Below, piece after piece: positions 8,757 through 16,456 of a stretch of DNA of 43,393 bases. Source of the stretch: Cohnella zeiphila (GTDB taxonomy: Bacteria > Bacillota > Bacilli > Paenibacillales > Paenibacillaceae). The stretch lies in contig NZ_JACJVO010000047.1 in assembly GCF_014212055.1 (NCBI RefSeq), forward strand, positions 1 through 43,393. Direction: 5' to 3'. Each line of letters opens with the position of its first letter. Position 1 is the first letter of the stretch. Under the pieces are notes generated by a model. That model saw only the letters and a list, made by a program, of their open reading frames with translations. It did no database searches and had not been told where the DNA came from. Made by a program: the position numbers and the translations under genes.

Positions 8757-8909
8757 TACCACACCTTGGTCGTCGTGTCAACAGAAATTCGAAAATCTGA
8801 ATCCCCCCTCTGCGAGACGGCCGCGACATGGTATGCTGGTTTTGGAGAGATTCCATATACAACCATATCTAGCTACGGACTAGAAATCCCGCGAAAGGGG
8901 GATCTCCTC

Positions 8910-9161
8910 ATGAGCCGTCTACAATCGATTCGCCTGGTTCCGTCTTCGAAGAGTGCCGGCAACCGAATCCCTTTGGACCAACCGAATATGATTTCCGCCC
9001 GCAGCCTAAGCGACAAAGCGTCGTTGCTCCGTCCCCTGAAGGACGAGCATCTGCTGGAAGTATATCGGGAAGCGAAGAGAATGAACCTGTCCGCCGAATT
9101 CATCGAATTACTGGAGGACGCGATCGAGCTTCGCCAGCTGGAGCATCCTCTTAAGGCATAA
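8910..9161 (+). CDS. sda: Sporulation histidine-kinase inhibitor Sda, N-terminally extended
   Basis: Sda binds the histidine kinases that start the sporulation phosphorelay (KinA type) and holds them inactive when DNA replication is perturbed. The last 40 residues or so match the small helical-hairpin protein: DEHLLEVYREAKRMNL, then FIELLEDAI and RQLEH, lining up with B. subtilis Sda as I recall it. With the ATG at 8910 (GGGGGA about ten bases upstream) the product is 83 residues, so about 40 residues precede the Sda core, which is longer than the B. subtilis protein. A second ATG (residue 27) has no good ribosome binding site. The gene stands alone between clpP and a terminator. I see no DnaA boxes before it, unlike in B. 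subtilis. Confidence 0.85.
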   Translation: MSRLQSIRLVPSSKSAGNRIPLDQPNMISARSLSDKASLLRPLKDEHLLEVYREAKRMNLSAEFIELLEDAIELRQLEHPLKA

Positions 9162-9183
9162 GCAAGAAAGCCGACACCATCCA

Positions 9184-9218
9184 CGCGCCCCCATCGAGGG
9201 AGGCGCTTATTTGTTTTT
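9184..9218 (+). terminator. Terminator of sda
   Basis: GCGCCCCC pairs with GGAGGCGC (one mismatch) around a short loop, followed by TTATTTGTTTTT, 22 bases behind the sda stop. Confidence 0.8.
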
Positions 9219-9260
9219 CGACAATAATCTTGCGTTTCTCTCACCATTATACTAATTAAC

Positions 9261-9289
9261 TTAGTACGTTAGAAATATTTACATATAAT
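9261..9289 (+). promoter_or_regulatory. Probable promoter of the amidase gene
   Basis: A consensus TATAAT (9284-9289) with a weak -35 (TTAGTA, 9261-9266) at 17 bases, in an AT-rich stretch unlike the rest of the window. The leader to the amidase start would be about 155 bases. Confidence 0.55.
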
Positions 9290-9309
9290 TTGGATTTAAC
9301 TAGAATGGA

Positions 9310-9348
9310 CTCACATAACCTTTCTATTTTATGTTAGGTTTTTGTGAG
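9310..9348 (+). promoter_or_regulatory. Inverted repeat in the amidase leader
   Basis: CTCACATAACCT is mirrored by AGGTTTTTGTGAG, giving a 39-bp interrupted palindrome about 20 bases behind the probable -10. It could be a repressor operator or an RNA stem. A nested ACATAA...TTATGT pairing overlaps it, so two alternative folds are possible. There is no T run typical of a terminator. Confidence 0.5.
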
Positions 9349-9451
9349 AAGAGAGGAGGATCGATACTTAACAGACTGACGGATAGAAGGTCACCTTTGC
9401 TGCCGAAGCAAACGGGATTATCGAGATGTCGAAGGAGGAGCTAAGCTAAAG

Positions 9452-11053
9452 ATGATAAAGAATCGGCATTCATCGTTCGTCTTCCCAAACCGCCTATCGC
9501 TCGCACTCGTTCTCACCCTCGCCTTCACCCTGCTGTTCCCGCTAGCCTCGGCCAATGCGGCCGGAACGGCCTCGTCGTTCCCGTTCGAAGAGATTACGCT
9601 CGATGAGCTTCAAGCCGGCTACAAGAACGGCGATTATACGACCGAACAGGTCGTGCAGGCTTATCTGGATCGAATCGGCACTTACGAATCGAACTATAAC
9701 GCCTTCACGACGATGAACTCCAAAGCGCTGGAGGAGGCTCGGGATATCGATCGGCGCCGCGCGGCCGGCGAAACGCTCGGATCGCTGGCCGGCGTGCCGA
9801 TCGTCATCAAGGAAGCGGTGGACATGGCCGGCTTCCCTTCGACGATGGGCTGGGCGCCGCTCAGCAAGGAGAAAGGCGGCATCGAGCTCATTCCCGAGAA
9901 GGACGCTCCCGTCGTCGCACGCCTCAAGGCCGCCGGCGCGATCATCATCGGCCGGACGAACATCCCCGCCTTCAGCAGCTCCGGCACCAGCGCATCGACG
10001 AGCTGGGACGGCGATACGTACAACGCCGTCGACCGCAAGCTCGTCCCCGGCGGCAGCAGCAGCGGCACGGCGACGGCCGTCTCGGGCAACTTCGCGATGC
10101 TCGGCATCGCGGAGGAAACCGGCGGCTCGATCCAGAATCCCGCCGCCGCGCAAAATCTGGTCGGCATCAAGCCGACGTTCGGGCTTGTGCCCAATGCCGG
10201 AGTCGTGCCGCTCGGCGGAAGCACGCGCGACGTCATCGGCACGCATGCCCGGACCGTGCGCGATGCGGCCTTGATGCTGAATGTCATTGCCGGCTACACG
10301 CATGAGGATCCGAAGACGGTTGCGTCCATCGGCAACATTCCGGAGGACGGTTACACGTATAAGCTGAACAATGAAGAACTGCAAGGCAAGCGAATCGGCT
10401 TGTACGGACCGGGCTGGCGCGATCAGAGCCTGACCCCGGAGACGGAGGCGCTCTACGATCGCGCCATCGAGGAATTGAAGGCGCAGGGCGCCACCGTCGT
10501 GACGAATCCGTTCGCCGGCACCGACTTCGCCGCGACGGTAAAATCGGCGGCCAACGGGATCGACTCCGTCTATTACGACATGGAGGACTACTTGAAGCGG
10601 CTAGGTCCGAACGCCGCGATCCATTCGGTAGAGGAACTGATCGAGAAGACCGGCGAGACCCCTTCGGTATTCGACCGCTACAAAGGCAAATTGCCGGATC
10701 CCGACAGCCAGCCGGACCTGTCCGCCTTCATCGATACCCGTACCCAGCTGCTGCAGATCATCGACGACGTCATGGACAAGTACGATCTCGATGCGTTCGT
10801 CTATCCGCAGATGTTCAAGGAAACGCCGCTCCTCTCGAGCAAAGACAACATCGGCGCCACGACCGTCTCCGAGATCAACTTGGCCGGCGTGCCGCTCGTC
10901 ACCGTCCCGGCCGGCTATTATAAGAGCGGCGCTCCGTTCGAGCTGGCGTTTACCGGCAAGATGTGGAGCGAGGCCGATCTTCTCGGCATGGCGTACGATT
11001 ACGAGCAAGCGACGAAGTACCGCAAAGCGCCTGTCCTCGTGAAAAAGCCGTAA
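9452..11053 (+). CDS. Secreted amidase (amidase-signature family)
   Basis: The 533-residue protein has a Sec-type signal peptide (positive start, hydrophobic core about residues 15-32, likely cut near ASANA-AG at 37) and then an amidase-signature domain. The Ser-cisSer-Lys triad is visible: Lys120 in VPIVIKEAVDM, the serine cluster PGGSSSGTATAVS (about 199-211) and the nucleophile region EETGGSIQNPA (Ser226). Such enzymes hydrolyse amide bonds; the substrate cannot be told from the sequence. Export makes a role in tRNA amidation unlikely. A GGAGG lies 13 bases before the ATG, rather far. It stands alone, behind its own AT-rich leader and before a bidirectional terminator. Confidence 0.9.
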   Translation: MIKNRHSSFVFPNRLSLALVLTLAFTLLFPLASANAAGTASSFPFEEITLDELQAGYKNGDYTTEQVVQAYLDRIGTYESNYNAFTTMNSKALEEARDIDRRRAAGETLGSLAGVPIVIKEAVDMAGFPSTMGWAPLSKEKGGIELIPEKDAPVVARLKAAGAIIIGRTNIPAFSSSGTSASTSWDGDTYNAVDRKLVPGGSSSGTATAVSGNFAMLGIAEETGGSIQNPAAAQNLVGIKPTFGLVPNAGVVPLGGSTRDVIGTHARTVRDAALMLNVIAGYTHEDPKTVASIGNIPEDGYTYKLNNEELQGKRIGLYGPGWRDQSLTPETEALYDRAIEELKAQGATVVTNPFAGTDFAATVKSAANGIDSVYYDMEDYLKRLGPNAAIHSVEELIEKTGETPSVFDRYKGKLPDPDSQPDLSAFIDTRTQLLQIIDDVMDKYDLDAFVYPQMFKETPLLSSKDNIGATTVSEINLAGVPLVTVPAGYYKSGAPFELAFTGKMWSEADLLGMAYDYEQATKYRKAPVLVKKP

Positions 11054-11059
11054 CAAAAA

Positions 11060-11119
11060 AAGAAACCTCTCGCGAACCGGCCGCCCGTCAGGGCGGAACG
11101 AATCGCGAGAGGTTTTTTT
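11060..11119. terminator. Bidirectional terminator between the amidase and the SIMPL-domain gene
   Basis: AAACCTCTCGCGA is the exact reverse complement of TCGCGAGAGGTTT, flanked by A and T runs on either side, so it can end both converging transcripts. A GCCCGTCAGGGC helix sits in the loop. Confidence 0.9.
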
Positions 11120-11150
11120 GCAGCGTAACCTTCCGGCAAACCGCCCGCCG

Positions 11151-11948
11151 CTACTTCATCTCGTATTGAACCGTTACTTTGGCATTCACTTCGATCTGGC
11201 CCGCCTGCACCGACGTCGAGGCGGCGGAATCGGCCGAGGCCGCGACTTTGGCCATCGCTCCGTACTGAACGACCGGAACCGTATCGGCATCGCCCTGGAC
11301 GACGTTCAGCACGACGCCAAGCTGCCGGTTGGCGGATGACGCCAAAACCCCGGCCTTCGCGGCGGCGTTCGCCATCGCGTTTTTGAGCGCGTCCAGCTCG
11401 TACTGGTCCCGCTTCTCCGTATCGAACGTCACGCCGTTCATCCGGTTCGCTCCGGCCGCGGACAGCGCGTCCATCAGCTTCCCGACGTCTTCCAGCTTGC
11501 GATACGTTACCTGCACGTTATGGTCGGCCACATAGCCTTTGAGCACCTGGCCGTCCTTGTCCGTGTAGTTATACTCGGGCTGCACGTTGAAGCCGGTCGT
11601 CTGCACGTCCTTCTTATCGATGGAATAGGTCGTGTACAGCACCTTCTCCACCGATGCGAATGCATCCGCGTTCGCCTGTTGCGCTTCCTGCGCCGTCTTG
11701 CCTCTCGTCTCGACCGTGAAGTTCACGTAAGCGACGTCCGGCTCCACCTTGACGGAGCCTTCCGCGCCGACCGTGATCGTATTGACCGCCGAGCCTGTCA
11801 CTCCCGCCATGGCGGACGCCGCTCCCGCGTTCGTCGTCTCCGCCGACACCGTACCGACCTCCCCTTTGCCGCCGCCTCCGAATCCAAGCCAGCCGACCAG
11901 CACGGCCGCCAGCACGATCGCCGGCGCTTGCCATCCGAGTTTGCGCAT
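11151..11948 (-). CDS. SIMPL-domain (DUF541/YggE-like) exported protein
   Basis: The 265-residue product has an N-terminal hydrophobic segment (about residues 7-23) that looks like a signal peptide or anchor, a low-complexity Gly/Ala linker, then a SIMPL domain (about 55-262) with the family-typical ITVGAEGSVKVEPDVAYVNF start and repeated beta-alpha units. Members in E. coli (YggE) have been linked to oxidative stress; function in Gram-positives is not established. RBS-like AAAGGGG lies 13 bases before the ATG. It is a single gene converging on the amidase; no promoter was assigned. Confidence 0.85.
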   Translation of the reverse strand: MRKLGWQAPAIVLAAVLVGWLGFGGGGKGEVGTVSAETTNAGAASAMAGVTGSAVNTITVGAEGSVKVEPDVAYVNFTVETRGKTAQEAQQANADAFASVEKVLYTTYSIDKKDVQTTGFNVQPEYNYTDKDGQVLKGYVADHNVQVTYRKLEDVGKLMDALSAAGANRMNGVTFDTEKRDQYELDALKNAMANAAAKAGVLASSANRQLGVVLNVVQGDADTVPVVQYGAMAKVAASADSAASTSVQAGQIEVNAKVTVQYEMK

Positions 11949-12041
11949 GCTTTTCCCAATCCCCTTTCCATGTTTTGTCTACCCGACGCAAAGGGACGGC
12001 CCAATGTTGCAGCCTCCGCCGCAAAACTGCAAAAAAAATGC

Positions 12042-12062
12042 AAAAAGCCCCCTGCGGGAGCT
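12042..12062 (-). terminator. Terminator of the rapZ-yvcK-whiA-HPr unit
   Basis: On the minus strand AGCTCCC pairs with GGGGGCT around a 3-base loop, followed by TTTT and, after a short break, another T run. Confidence 0.8.
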
Positions 12063-12081
12063 TAGAGCGGCTTCAACAGCT

Positions 12082-12351
12082 TTATTGATTCTCGAGTTCT
12101 TCCTTGCTGACCAACTGGACCAATGCCGTTACGGCCTGCTCGGCGTCGGACCCTTCCGCGCTGATGGCGACCTCGGTACCCGAACTGATCGCAAGGCTCA
12201 TGATCCCCATGATGCTCTTGGCGTTGACTTTCTTGTCGTCCTTCTCCACAAAGACGTCGGAGGAGAATTTATTGGCTTCTTGCACGAATAAAGCCGCCGG
12301 TCTGGCGTGAAGCCCCGTTTTAAGCCGAACAACCACCGGCTGTTTCGTCAT
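12082..12351 (-). CDS. HPr-family phosphocarrier at the crh locus, with His15 retained
   Basis: An 89-residue HPr-fold protein. In B. subtilis the gene behind whiA is crh, whose product has Gln at position 15 and works only in catabolite repression. Here the position is the same but the motif is TGLHARPA with His15, the phosphate-accepting residue of the PTS, and Ser46 in KSIMGIMSLA, the target of HPr kinase. The protein could therefore take part in both PTS transfer and CcpA control. It may be the genome's main HPr or a second copy; that cannot be told here. The ATG at 12351 is preceded by a GGGGGT element. It has its own extended -10 promoter with a cre-like site. Confidence 0.9.
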   Translation of the reverse strand: MTKQPVVVRLKTGLHARPAALFVQEANKFSSDVFVEKDDKKVNAKSIMGIMSLAISSGTEVAISAEGSDAEQAVTALVQLVSKEELENQ

Positions 12352-12403
12352 GGAACGGATACCCCCTATCTTTCATTCATTTTCCGCTTAAGGTCTGTCA
12401 CCT

Positions 12404-12412
12404 ATTATAGCA
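12404..12412 (-). promoter_or_regulatory. Extended -10 promoter of the HPr-family gene
   Basis: On the minus strand TGCTATAAT (TG-N-TATAAT) lies about 50 bases before the HPr start, in the spacer behind whiA. No good -35 is seen at 17 bases, which an extended -10 can compensate for. Confidence 0.65.
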
Positions 12413-12415
12413 TTG

Positions 12416-12431
12416 TTGACAACGTTTACGC
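12416..12431 (-). promoter_or_regulatory. cre-like site (CcpA) at the HPr-family promoter
   Basis: Minus strand GCGTAAACGTTGTCAA against the cre consensus WTGNAANCGNWNNCAW has two mismatches among the specified bases (first W and first T). It lies directly upstream of the -10. CcpA uses Ser46-phosphorylated HPr as corepressor, so this could be a feedback loop; binding is inferred. Confidence 0.5.
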
Positions 12432-12438
12432 CAGACGC

Positions 12439-13374
12439 TTATGCTCCGCCGTTCCGGATTTTTTCCGCCCACTCGTCGATCTTGCGCAAGCGGTGGTTTA
12501 CCCCGGACTTGCTCACCTGGCCCTTTAGCATATCTCCGACCTCTTTGAGGTTCAGATCGGGATGCTTCAGCCGGATCTCCGCCACCTCGCGCAGCTTGTC
12601 CGGCAAGTTTTCCAAGCCGACTTCCTTCTCCAGCAGCTTGATGTTGTCAATCTGCCTCACGGCCGCCCCGATCGTCTTGTTCAGGTTCGCCGTCTCGCAG
12701 TTGACGATGCGGTTGACGGAGTTGCGCATATCGCGCATGATCCTTACATCCTCGAACTTGAACAACGCCTGGTGCGCGCCGATGATGCTCAGGAATTCGA
12801 TGATCTTCTCGCCTTCCTTGATGTAGAAGATGAAGCCTTTCTTCCGCTCGATAAACCGGGCGTTCAGATGGAACTTGTTGGCCAGATCGACAAGCGCTCG
12901 GCAATGCTCCTCATACATCGAAGCGATCTCCAGATGGTACGAGGAACCCTCCGGATTGTTGACGGATCCGCCGGCGAGGAACGCCCCTCTCAAGTACGCC
13001 CGCTTGCAGCAGGGCTTGCGAACCAGTTCCTTGTCGATGGACGGGTGGAACTGGAAGCCGGAGCCGGCGATCTCCAGTTCCTTCAGGAGCGGCTCGACGC
13101 CGGCCGGAACCCGAACCACATACACGTTGTTCTTTTTCAAGCGCATTTTCTTGCGGACCAACAGCTCCGTCGGCACGTCATGATGCCGCTTCAGCAGCGT
13201 ATAGATCCGCCTGGCGATCGCGGCATTCTCGGTCGAAATATCCAGCACGATTCGCTTGTTGGTGAGCTGAACGGCGCCGTTCATCCGAATCAGCGCCGAC
13301 AGCTCGGCTCGCTCGCAGCAAGGCTCCGCGTCCACCAGCGTCAGCTCTTTCTTGGTTTGCGCCGCGAAGGACAC
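12439..13374 (-). CDS. whiA: DNA-binding protein WhiA
   Basis: WhiA is a conserved Gram-positive protein with an N-terminal degenerate LAGLIDADG homing-endonuclease-like fold (about residues 1-200, including RAYLRGAFLAGGSVNNP) and a C-terminal helix-turn-helix (about 225-305, with LREVAEIRLKHPDLNLKEVG). In actinomycetes it controls sporulation septation; in B. subtilis it affects cell division and chromosome segregation. I take the GTG at 13374 as start: AAAGGGG lies nine bases upstream and the product then begins MSFAAQTKKEL like its relatives. A GTG two codons earlier is too close to the ribosome binding site. 311 residues. It lies directly behind yvcK. Confidence 0.96.
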   Translation of the reverse strand: MSFAAQTKKELTLVDAEPCCERAELSALIRMNGAVQLTNKRIVLDISTENAAIARRIYTLLKRHHDVPTELLVRKKMRLKKNNVYVVRVPAGVEPLLKELEIAGSGFQFHPSIDKELVRKPCCKRAYLRGAFLAGGSVNNPEGSSYHLEIASMYEEHCRALVDLANKFHLNARFIERKKGFIFYIKEGEKIIEFLSIIGAHQALFKFEDVRIMRDMRNSVNRIVNCETANLNKTIGAAVRQIDNIKLLEKEVGLENLPDKLREVAEIRLKHPDLNLKEVGDMLKGQVSKSGVNHRLRKIDEWAEKIRNGGA

Positions 13375-13380
13375 GGGCAC

Positions 13381-14367
13381 TCACCCCTTTCTTTCCATCC
13401 AATCCGACACCAGCTGATAAATGTGTTGACTCAGCTTGGAAGCGTCGTGCCGCAAGTAAGTTCGGAACAGCACGAGCGTATCCGCGATCACTTTGTAGCC
13501 CCGGCGGGTCACTTCATCCATGTCGACATGGACGGCTTTGGAACCCTGCTCGGCATACATCGTGTGTACCTGGGTCGGAATTTCCCCGTCGTTGACGATG
13601 ACATAATCGAATATTTGATGCCCGATATGCGCCTGAATGGCGTCAAGATGATTGCTTACCGTGTAGTTGTCGGTCTCTCCCGGCTGTGTCATCACGTTGC
13701 ATACGAAAATTTTGACGGCGCAGCTGCGAACGATCGCCGCGGCAAGCTTGGGCACGAGCAGATTGGGAATGATGCTGGTGTACAAGCTGCCCGGCCCCAT
13801 CAGAATCGCGTCCGCCTGCTCGATCGCTTCCACCGCTTCCGGAAGCGGCTCCACTTCGGCCGGCTCGATGAACACCCGGGCGATCGAACCGCCCGCCTTG
13901 GGAATGGAAGACTCGCCGGTCACGACCGTCCCGTCCGCCATCTCGGCTTTGAGCACGATCGCCTGGTTCGCCGCGGGCAGCACGCGCCCCCGGACGGCCA
14001 GAACCCGGCTCAACTCCCGAATCCCGGTCACGAAATCGCCGGTAATGTCGGTCATCGCTGCCAGAATCAGGTTGCCCAGACTATGGCCCGCCAATCCCTT
14101 CCCGTTGTTAAAACGGTAAGAAAGCATGTCGGCCAGCAGAGGTTCGGCTTCGGCCAGGGCCGCCAGCACGCTGCGTATGTCCCCCGGCGGCGGCATCTGC
14201 AGCTCCTCTCGCAGAATGCCGGAGCTCCCTCCGTCGTCGGCGACGGTCACGATCGCCGTAATATCGAGAGGTTTCTGCTTGAGTCCTCTCAGCATGACGG
14301 ACAACCCGGTTCCGCCGCCGATCACGACGATACGGGGTACCCGTCCCTTGGATTTCGTCAATCCCAT
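13381..14367 (-). CDS. yvcK: YvcK/CofD-like protein (gluconeogenesis factor)
   Basis: A 328-residue member of the CofD-like/YvcK family. YvcK binds UDP-sugars and is needed for growth on gluconeogenic carbon sources and for normal cell shape in B. subtilis. Visible features are the N-terminal nucleotide-binding VVIGGGTGLSVMLRGLK, TVADDGGSSG, the AGHSLGNL motif, and ILMGPGSLYTSIIPNLLV. It sits nine bases behind rapZ and just before whiA, the order conserved in Firmicutes. Nothing unusual is seen. Confidence 0.96.
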   Translation of the reverse strand: MGLTKSKGRVPRIVVIGGGTGLSVMLRGLKQKPLDITAIVTVADDGGSSGILREELQMPPPGDIRSVLAALAEAEPLLADMLSYRFNNGKGLAGHSLGNLILAAMTDITGDFVTGIRELSRVLAVRGRVLPAANQAIVLKAEMADGTVVTGESSIPKAGGSIARVFIEPAEVEPLPEAVEAIEQADAILMGPGSLYTSIIPNLLVPKLAAAIVRSCAVKIFVCNVMTQPGETDNYTVSNHLDAIQAHIGHQIFDYVIVNDGEIPTQVHTMYAEQGSKAVHVDMDEVTRRGYKVIADTLVLFRTYLRHDASKLSQHIYQLVSDWMERKG

Positions 14368-14376
14368 CCCCTCACC

Positions 14377-15267
14377 TCAACCATGTCGCTCGCGATCGGA
14401 ATCGCGGTGGCTCACCCGCACCGTCTCGGTCTCGCTCGTTCCGAGCATGCGGCCCAGATATTCCGCCAGCGCCACCGACCGGTGCTTGCCTCCGGTGCAG
14501 CCGATGCCGATGACGAGTTGGCTCTTGCCTTCCTTATGGTATAGCGGGATGAGGTACTGGAGCATATCGAGCAGTTTTGCCAGGAACGTCTGCGTCTCCG
14601 GCCATTTCATGACGTAGTCGTACACGTCCGGATCCTGACCGGTCAGCGGCCGCAGGTTCTCGACGTAGTGCGGATTGGGCAGGAAGCGGACGTCGAAGAT
14701 CAGATCGGCGTCGATCGGAACGCCATACTTGAAGCCGAAGGAAATCACGTTGATCGAGATCGTGCTGCGGTCCAGGTTGGAGAAACGCGAGATGATCCGT
14801 TCCTTGAGCTGGGCCGGCTTCAGATTGCTCGTATCGATGATTTGGGTAGCCCAGCCTTTCAAGTCCTCCAGCAGCGTCCGCTCCAGCCGGATGCCCTCGA
14901 GCGGCATTCCTTCCGGAGAAAGCGGATGGCGCCTGCGGCTTTCCTTGTACCGCTGAACGAGCACCGAATCGGTCGCGTCCAGGAACAGAATCTCGCTATG
15001 CAGCGTGTAGTGCTCCCGAATGTAGTTGAGCGATTCGGATAAGGCCGTAAAAAATTCGCGTCCCCGCAGATCGATCACGAGGGCGACTTTGCCGATGCGG
15101 CCCTGCGATTGGTCGATCAGTTCCGCGAATTTCGGGATCAACACCGGGGGCAGATTGTCGACGCAGAAGTAACCCAAATCTTCCATGCTCTGAACGGCGA
15201 TCGTCTTGCCGGCGCCGGACATGCCCGTCACGATAATCAGCGTCGGTTTGGCGTTTAACGGTTCCAT
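14377..15267 (-). CDS. rapZ: RNase adapter / nucleotide-binding protein RapZ (YvcJ)
   Basis: A P-loop nucleotide-binding protein. In E. coli RapZ guides RNase E to the small RNA GlmZ to tune glucosamine-6-phosphate synthesis; in B. subtilis YvcJ affects competence and its targets are less clear. Walker A is GMSGAGKT (about residues 15-22), and the C-terminal RapZ domain includes IGIGCTGGKHRSVALAEYL. The open frame extends 15 codons further up, but the ATG at 15267 has GGGAGGAG seven bases before it and gives the family length (296 residues). It starts the conserved rapZ-yvcK-whiA set. Confidence 0.95.
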   Translation of the reverse strand: MEPLNAKPTLIIVTGMSGAGKTIAVQSMEDLGYFCVDNLPPVLIPKFAELIDQSQGRIGKVALVIDLRGREFFTALSESLNYIREHYTLHSEILFLDATDSVLVQRYKESRRRHPLSPEGMPLEGIRLERTLLEDLKGWATQIIDTSNLKPAQLKERIISRFSNLDRSTISINVISFGFKYGVPIDADLIFDVRFLPNPHYVENLRPLTGQDPDVYDYVMKWPETQTFLAKLLDMLQYLIPLYHKEGKSQLVIGIGCTGGKHRSVALAEYLGRMLGTSETETVRVSHRDSDRERHG

Positions 15268-15304
15268 GCTTTCTCCTCCCTGCCGACAGGCTGCCTTCAA
15301 AACG

Positions 15305-15361
15305 CCCCGCAAAGCGGCGCTAAGCTTCGAAGTTTTACTCAGGTACTTTGCGGGGGCCCCG
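15305..15361 (-). repeat. Palindromic intergenic repeat, copy 1
   Basis: A roughly 55-bp element found again at 31193-31248. Its ends are inverted repeats: CCCCGCAAAG (15305-15314) and CTTTGCGGGG (15346-15355), followed by GGGGCCCC. The middle carries the conserved (minus strand) AAAGTACCTGA and TCGAAGCT. It lies between the glucokinase terminator and rapZ. Confidence 0.75.
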
Positions 15362-15376
15362 GAACTATTGATTCTT

Positions 15377-15419
15377 AAAATAAAGCGCCTGTCCGCCGGC
15401 GGTCGGGCGGCTCAGGCGC
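15377..15419 (-). terminator. Terminator of the glucokinase gene
   Basis: Minus strand GCGCCTG pairs with CAGGCGC, with an inner GCCGCC/GGCGG helix, followed by TTTATTTT. It lies 8 bases behind the glucokinase stop. Confidence 0.88.
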
Positions 15420-15426
15420 AGCTTCG

Positions 15427-16377
15427 TCACGCGCGAAGGAACAGGCCCGCGGCGCCGACGATTCCCGCGTTGTTGCCGAGTTCCGCGGCGACGATATCGA
15501 CCCCTCTGCTCGCCACTTCCGGGGTCAGCTTGACGAACACTTCCCGGATCTGGTCGAACAGATAATCTCCGGCCTTGCTCACGCCGCCGCCGAGAATAAA
15601 GCGCTGCGGATTGACGACGACGGCGATGGCCGCCATCGATTTGCCCAGGTAGTACGCCGCCCGGCTGACGATCCGCTGAGCCGCTTCGTCCCCATCCTTG
15701 GCCGCGTCGAACACTTCCTTCGCCATGATGTTCTCGACGTACGCAAGCGAAGTCTTATCGCCCCGTTCAACGGCATCCTTCGCCATCCGGATAATGCCGG
15801 TCGCGGAAGACACCGTCTCCAGGCAGCCCATCTGGCCGCACCCGCACTGGATCGCTTCCAGGTCCGGCACGACCGACATGTGCCCGAGCTCGCCGGCCAT
15901 TCCGCTGAACCCTTCGATCAGGCGTCCGTTCAAGATGATTCCGCCGCCTACGCCGGTGCCCAGCGTATAGCAGACGCAATTATCCACCCCGCGTCCGGCG
16001 CCGCCCCAAGCTTCTCCAAGGGCGGCCACGTTGGCGTCGTTGTTGATCTTGACCGGTTTGCCGAGCTTCTCCTCCATAATCTGCTTAGCCGGCACGTCCC
16101 GGAAGGGAAGATTCGCCGAGAATTGAATGATGCCGTTCGGAATATCCAGAAATCCGGCGATTCCGATTCCGACACCCGCCACGGCTTCCCACTCCGGCGT
16201 GCCGGGAGGAACGAGCTCTTTCACATATGCCGCGATATTGTTAAGAATCGTTTCCGTTCCTTGTTCCGTTTGGGTCGGACCTTCGAATAGGCGAAGCAGA
16301 TCCCCCGCGGCATTGCACAAACCGACCTTGATGGCGGTACCGCCCAGGTCGACGCCAACGTATAAAGCTTGGGACAT
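15427..16377 (-). CDS. glcK: ROK-family glucokinase
   Basis: It phosphorylates free cytosolic glucose with ATP to give glucose 6-phosphate. The 316 residues have the N-terminal ATP-binding VGVDLGGTAIKVGL, the catalytic Asp114 in INNDANVAALGE, GTGVGGGIILNG, and the ROK zinc motif CGCGQMGCLE (Cys178, 180, 185). A GAGGTG lies 10 bases before the ATG. In B. subtilis the gene between trxB and rapZ is the nudix hydrolase nudF; here this kinase takes that place. Only 79 bases separate it from trxB, so they may be co-transcribed. Confidence 0.94.
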   Translation of the reverse strand: MSQALYVGVDLGGTAIKVGLCNAAGDLLRLFEGPTQTEQGTETILNNIAAYVKELVPPGTPEWEAVAGVGIGIAGFLDIPNGIIQFSANLPFRDVPAKQIMEEKLGKPVKINNDANVAALGEAWGGAGRGVDNCVCYTLGTGVGGGIILNGRLIEGFSGMAGELGHMSVVPDLEAIQCGCGQMGCLETVSSATGIIRMAKDAVERGDKTSLAYVENIMAKEVFDAAKDGDEAAQRIVSRAAYYLGKSMAAIAVVVNPQRFILGGGVSKAGDYLFDQIREVFVKLTPEVASRGVDIVAAELGNNAGIVGAAGLFLRA

Positions 16378-16456
16378 GATGATGACACCTCGAAAATGGA
16401 ATAATGAAACTTGGTCCGAGAAACGCCCCGGACCGCTCTCTCCGGGTCGAAGGGGC

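Noticed and set aside
16390..16456. Terminator between trxB and glcK
   Set aside because: CCCGGA/TCCGGG and GCCCC/GGGGC pairings exist but no T run follows; could be a stem in a shared transcript.
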